Source of the DNA: Arthrobotrys musiformis
Lineage: Eukaryota; Ascomycota; Orbiliomycetes; Orbiliales; Orbiliaceae
Assembly (NCBI GenBank): GCA_036971715.1
Contig: JAVHJL010000001.1
Span: forward strand, 3,596,001 to 3,660,000
Length of the DNA: 64,000 bases
Reading direction: 5' to 3'
Position 1 is the first letter of the stretch. Each line of letters starts with the position of its first letter. This document shows, piece by piece, positions 61,002 through 64,000 of this stretch. The translations under genes were made by a program, and so were the position numbers. The notes beneath the pieces were generated by a model. That model was given only the letters and a program-made list of their open reading frames with translations, had not been told where the DNA came from and made no database searches.

Positions 61002-61918
61002 CTAAACGCTCGCAATCCTCCCCAAAACCAACCCTTTAACCCCATTGCTCAACCAAACCACCTCCCCAAGCACCACCTCATCCTTCTTCAAATCCCCCAC
61101 CCTCACCATCCCCTTCTCGATCAACCACCTCCTCACCGTCCCCGCGGTCCCACCTTTCCCTTTCCTAGCCGTAAGATCATCCATAGGCGTACTCGGCGTA
61201 ATCCACCCCCCTTGCTCCTCACGGTAGAAATATACATTCGTAATACTCCCCTCCATTATCCACCCCTCCGGACTCCACAGTATAACCTCCTTCGGTTCCG
61301 TAAAAGTGGTGATTGAAGCACGGGTTCGGGCGTCATTGTAGTGTGTTCTTGAGGTAGTTTTGTATCTTGTCAAATCCGTCGGAGGGGTTGGGATGGTGTC
61401 CAGGTGGACGGACCAGGGGGTTATAGAGGGCGGGGTGAGGGATGTGGGGAATAGGGAGGAGAGGGGGATCGAGGGGATGGGGTTTGCTTCGGCGGATAGA
61501 ATGCCGGAGGGGGAGATTACGATCCGAAGCTTTTTTATACATGTTAGTTTATGGGGTTATTTCTACAAATATTCAAGAAGTGGAGGATATAGTAAATGCA
61601 TAAAAACAGTGGATAGGAACATACCCTAGCCACCCCGCCACCAATCCGCTCAACAGCCTCCACCCCCTTCTCCCTCATCAAATCCAGCGCATCGGGTGCC
61701 TCGAGAACGGCCACTGCATCCGACCACCCGAAATTACGGGCAGCGTGGAGTATACGATCCCGATGGTAATCCAGCATGTAGAACGGACACGGTGATCCGC
61801 ATATTTCCGTGTTTTCGGGGGATGAGAGGAGGGAAGGGGAGTACTGCAGAGAAGAGAAGAGGTCGAATGAAGTCTCTGGGGTCTCTGCCTCTGAAGGGAG
61901 GGTTGTTGCTAGTGACAT
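61002..61918 (-). CDS. ABZ2: 4-amino-4-deoxychorismate lyase (class IV aminotransferase fold)
   Basis: PLP enzyme that releases p-aminobenzoate from aminodeoxychorismate for folate synthesis. Two exons (61918-61625, 61529-61002) give 273 residues. The N-terminus has FDLFSSLQYSP and FYMLDYHRDRILHAARNFGW, as in fungal Abz2. Exon 2 begins LRIVISPSGIL. The PLP-binding Lys is probably Lys155 in TRYKTTSRTHYNDAR. Class IV marks follow: WIMEGSITNVYF (Glu and Asn of the PLP site), GGWITPSTPMDDLTARKGKGGTAGTVRRWL and EVVWLSNGVKGLV. A branched-chain or D-amino-acid aminotransferase is the alternative, but these segments and the length favour Abz2. The 3' ends of this gene and the AACS gene are 156 bp apart. 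Confidence 0.9.
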
Positions 61919-62580
61919 TGTTTGTAGACTTTTGAGTCGCTTGTGGAGGAAATGTCTGTATTTGTTGAAGTTCGAAGGTTAATTCGAAGGCTAATTTAGA
62001 CCGAGAAAGGGATTTTGATATCGATATCGAAGTCAAGCTAGATGCATATATCGATGGTCAGCAAGTATGCTACTATCTTTGAAAAGTGTAGAAATAATAT
62101 AGAGGATGGAAGAGTATATTGATACTTCTAATCCGTTATATGGACTTCGATATCTCACTTTACGAGGCTGCGTAGAATTCTAGAATGAGCTAAACTGCGA
62201 CTTCAGGGCATCCAATTACATTTGGTGGTACGCTACACTGGAATCGACTCGAGTTAGGAATCCGAACAGCTTCAAAGCAGCAATGATTGCATATATGTGT
62301 TGAATGGATCGAATCGAATCGCTCCCGCTAGATACAGAGAATTCGAATATTCGAGGATGAAAAAAGGATGAAAATTCATGAAAAACCACAGACTTCATGT
62401 ACGCTCCCCGCTAATATCAAATTATCATCAAGTATGTTCGTCGATAGCACCACAATCGATATCTCGTCGGCTAGGGGTATATGTTACTTTCATAGGGACT
62501 CGTCGTCTCCCTTCATGTCCCCCGCCAGCGCTGCCTATGAGCTGGATATACCTAGGTATCTAGGTCAAAAATGAACACGA
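61919..62580. other. Intergenic region upstream of ABZ2
   Basis: 660 bp between the ABZ2 start and the bestrophin-family stop, both on the minus strand. It contains a CCTAGGTATCTAGG palindrome at about 62549-62562. No gene is seen. Confidence 0.5.
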
Positions 62581-63774
62581 TTAGAGAAAATGTTCTTCCT
62601 TCCCTTGCTTCCAGCATTCCAACAAGGTTGTTATCTCCTGTCGTGCATCCCGCACAAGTTTGTCCATCTTGATATCATTCCTGTCCAAGCCGAATGGGTT
62701 CTCGATTTCCTGTCCGATACCTTCGATACCGTAGAGGGTGAAGGTGATCAAAGCAACCATTGGCACGGCCACCCAGTTCCAGTCATCCACTATCGAGAAC
62801 GGGAGGAAGAGGCAGTACAACGATAGAACTTGCTTCATATGGATCTATACAATAACGAATTAGATCTCTATGGGTACGCCCTACTTTTATTTTGGATATT
62901 GGAACGATCCACTCACCTGATAGCAGACAGGAATAGGAGTCAACATGATGGTTTCCATATGCCCGTACCCATCAATAATCGCATTCAACTGCGACGTCAA
63001 CATGGACGCCTGCGGAGCCTGGAAGTTGCCCCGTTTGTGTCCCTTCCTGATATACTTCTCCACAAAGAATGCGAGTTCGAGCGGTAACGCTACCCCCCAG
63101 TTTTCATGCCCTTGCATTCCACGGGGTAGTAGGTCTGTATATTCCGGTTCCTCCTCCTTATCCGGAATCCCCCAGTCCTCGCGGAGGGAAGATCGCATAG
63201 CGAATAACATCGCCACGAGGGTCTTTACGACCTTTTCCGTGTCCTGTCTGTCTTCGTCTGACTCATTTGGACCGCAGAGCATGAAATACCTCGATAGGTT
63301 TCGGACGTTGGAGACGATATGACCGACATCTTGGCGGCCGCCCCAGAATCGCTCGTAGGAGGAAGAATTACGGAAGACGAGTAAGAGACCGACGACTATT
63401 GACAAACTCGGGGTTACGGTGCTGGGAACACCGAGGTTTATGTTAAGGCGTTGGTCGACGTAGACGACAAGAGTGGTGAATAAGGTGAAGAAGACGATTG
63501 GGCCGATGATACCTGGACGGTGGGACGGGTGGTGTTAGAAATAAGTTGTTCGGGGACATTTAAATCCGAGATCTAGTCGAGATGTGTTTAGATGCTTACT
63601 GGCATGGACGGATCCTTTAATGAAGCGTAGTGCGAGAGGCCATCTGATATTTACATACGGCTGTCAGTTCTTTCGTCTGATGTTTGCATCTGGGTTAACG
63701 TGTACGACCCACCTTCGCGGTTTTTGGCGACTGCTGTGATACCACGGAAAAGACTCGGCGCGGTGGGCAGGCAT
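62581..63774 (-). CDS. Bestrophin / UPF0187-family anion channel
   Basis: Membrane channel family that conducts chloride and related anions in animals; the fungal function is unknown. Four exons (63774-63713, 63643-63600, 63512-62917, 62844-62581) give 321 residues in frame. The N-terminus (SFPWYHSSRQKPRRWPLALRF) leads into IIGPIVFFTLFTTLVVYVDQ, the first membrane helix, and SLSIVVGLLLVFRNSSSYERFWGGR, the most conserved block, with the SYERFWEGR-type motif. Later helices are PLELAFFVEKYI and QVLSLYCLFLPFSI. The end has WVAVPMVALITFTLYGIEGIGQEIENPFG, the family C-terminal signature. The start was chosen because the short first exon joins in frame (phase 2) and no better ATG lies upstream in that frame. 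The alternative ATG frame at 63946 does not continue the protein. Confidence 0.9.
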
Positions 63775-64000
63775 TCTGCATAAGTCGGTTGATTCGATAT
63801 TCTAACGAAGAATCGATTCGAAAAGACTCCAAAGGAATCAAAAGGCTTTTTAAAAGAATCAGAGGTGAGGGCTGAAGAGGAGGGGGATAAGGCCCTTCCC
63901 TAGGACCCATCCCCTCTGCTGGTTCAGATCTTCCATGGCCCCCCATCTTGAAACTAGCCTGTGGGGCTAGCCGGCTTAGCTTGCAATTGAAGCAATTTGC
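63775..64000. other. Upstream region of the bestrophin-family gene
   Basis: Window edge. Likely promoter. A frame at 63695-63946 (-) overlaps exon 1 in another register and is not called. Confidence 0.4.

Overview
The window looks like nuclear DNA of a filamentous ascomycete (Pezizomycotina). The genes are split by many short GT-AG introns of about 50-125 bp with CTAAC-like branch sites. The gene set is fungal-typical: LAS1, GDA1, GPI12, SHG1 and DPB11/rad4 homologues, a Dma-type FHA-RING ligase and an alpha-arrestin. Up to nine introns in one gene suggests an intron-rich lineage such as Pezizomycetes or Orbiliomycetes; that placement is only an inference. I see no transposase, reverse transcriptase, CRISPR array, rRNA or convincing tRNA.

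Layout. 1-4829 (+) is the 3' part of a TRM3/TARBP1-type tRNA 2'-O-ribose methyltransferase. 5015-7089 (-) is a DeSI peptidase-thioredoxin-PUL fusion. 7769-8608 (-) encodes a secreted protein of three exon-encoded cysteine modules, and 10321-11447 (+), divergent from it, encodes a secreted Lys/Glu-repeat protein. Then come GDA1 (12213-13892, +), a class II eIF4E (14705-15636, -), LAS1 (16767-18377, -), NAD kinase (18962-20839, +), glyoxalase II with an apparent alternative mitochondrial start (21310-22835, +), cullin-4 (23512-26527, +) and a DPB11/rad4 BRCT protein (27200-30324, -).

30.3-36.6 kb holds no gene I can support. An alpha-arrestin with two PPxY motifs follows (36607-39305, +), then another 3.4-kb gap, a single-pass membrane protein with a poly-acidic ectodomain (42751-44510, +), a DUF7719-like membrane protein (44853-45660, -), GPI12 (46046-46959, +), a mitochondrial PPR protein (47109-48887, -), SHG1 with a long Arg/Glu/Asp repeat (49247-51228, +) and a DMA-type FHA-RING ligase (52091-53805, -). 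After a 4.4-kb gap come acetoacetyl-CoA synthetase (58162-60845, +), ABZ2 (61002-61918, -) and a bestrophin-family channel (62581-63774, -).

How the genes relate. Most are unrelated housekeeping genes in head-to-head or tail-to-tail pairs. Likely shared promoters lie between LAS1 and NAD kinase, between the DUF7719 gene and GPI12, and between the PPR gene and SHG1. Ubiquitin-like modification recurs (DeSI, CUL4, Dma, PPxY arrestin), but there is no evidence of a functional cluster. Exon junctions were read by eye from reading frame and GT/AG sites; most close in frame exactly, and the uncertain ones are stated.
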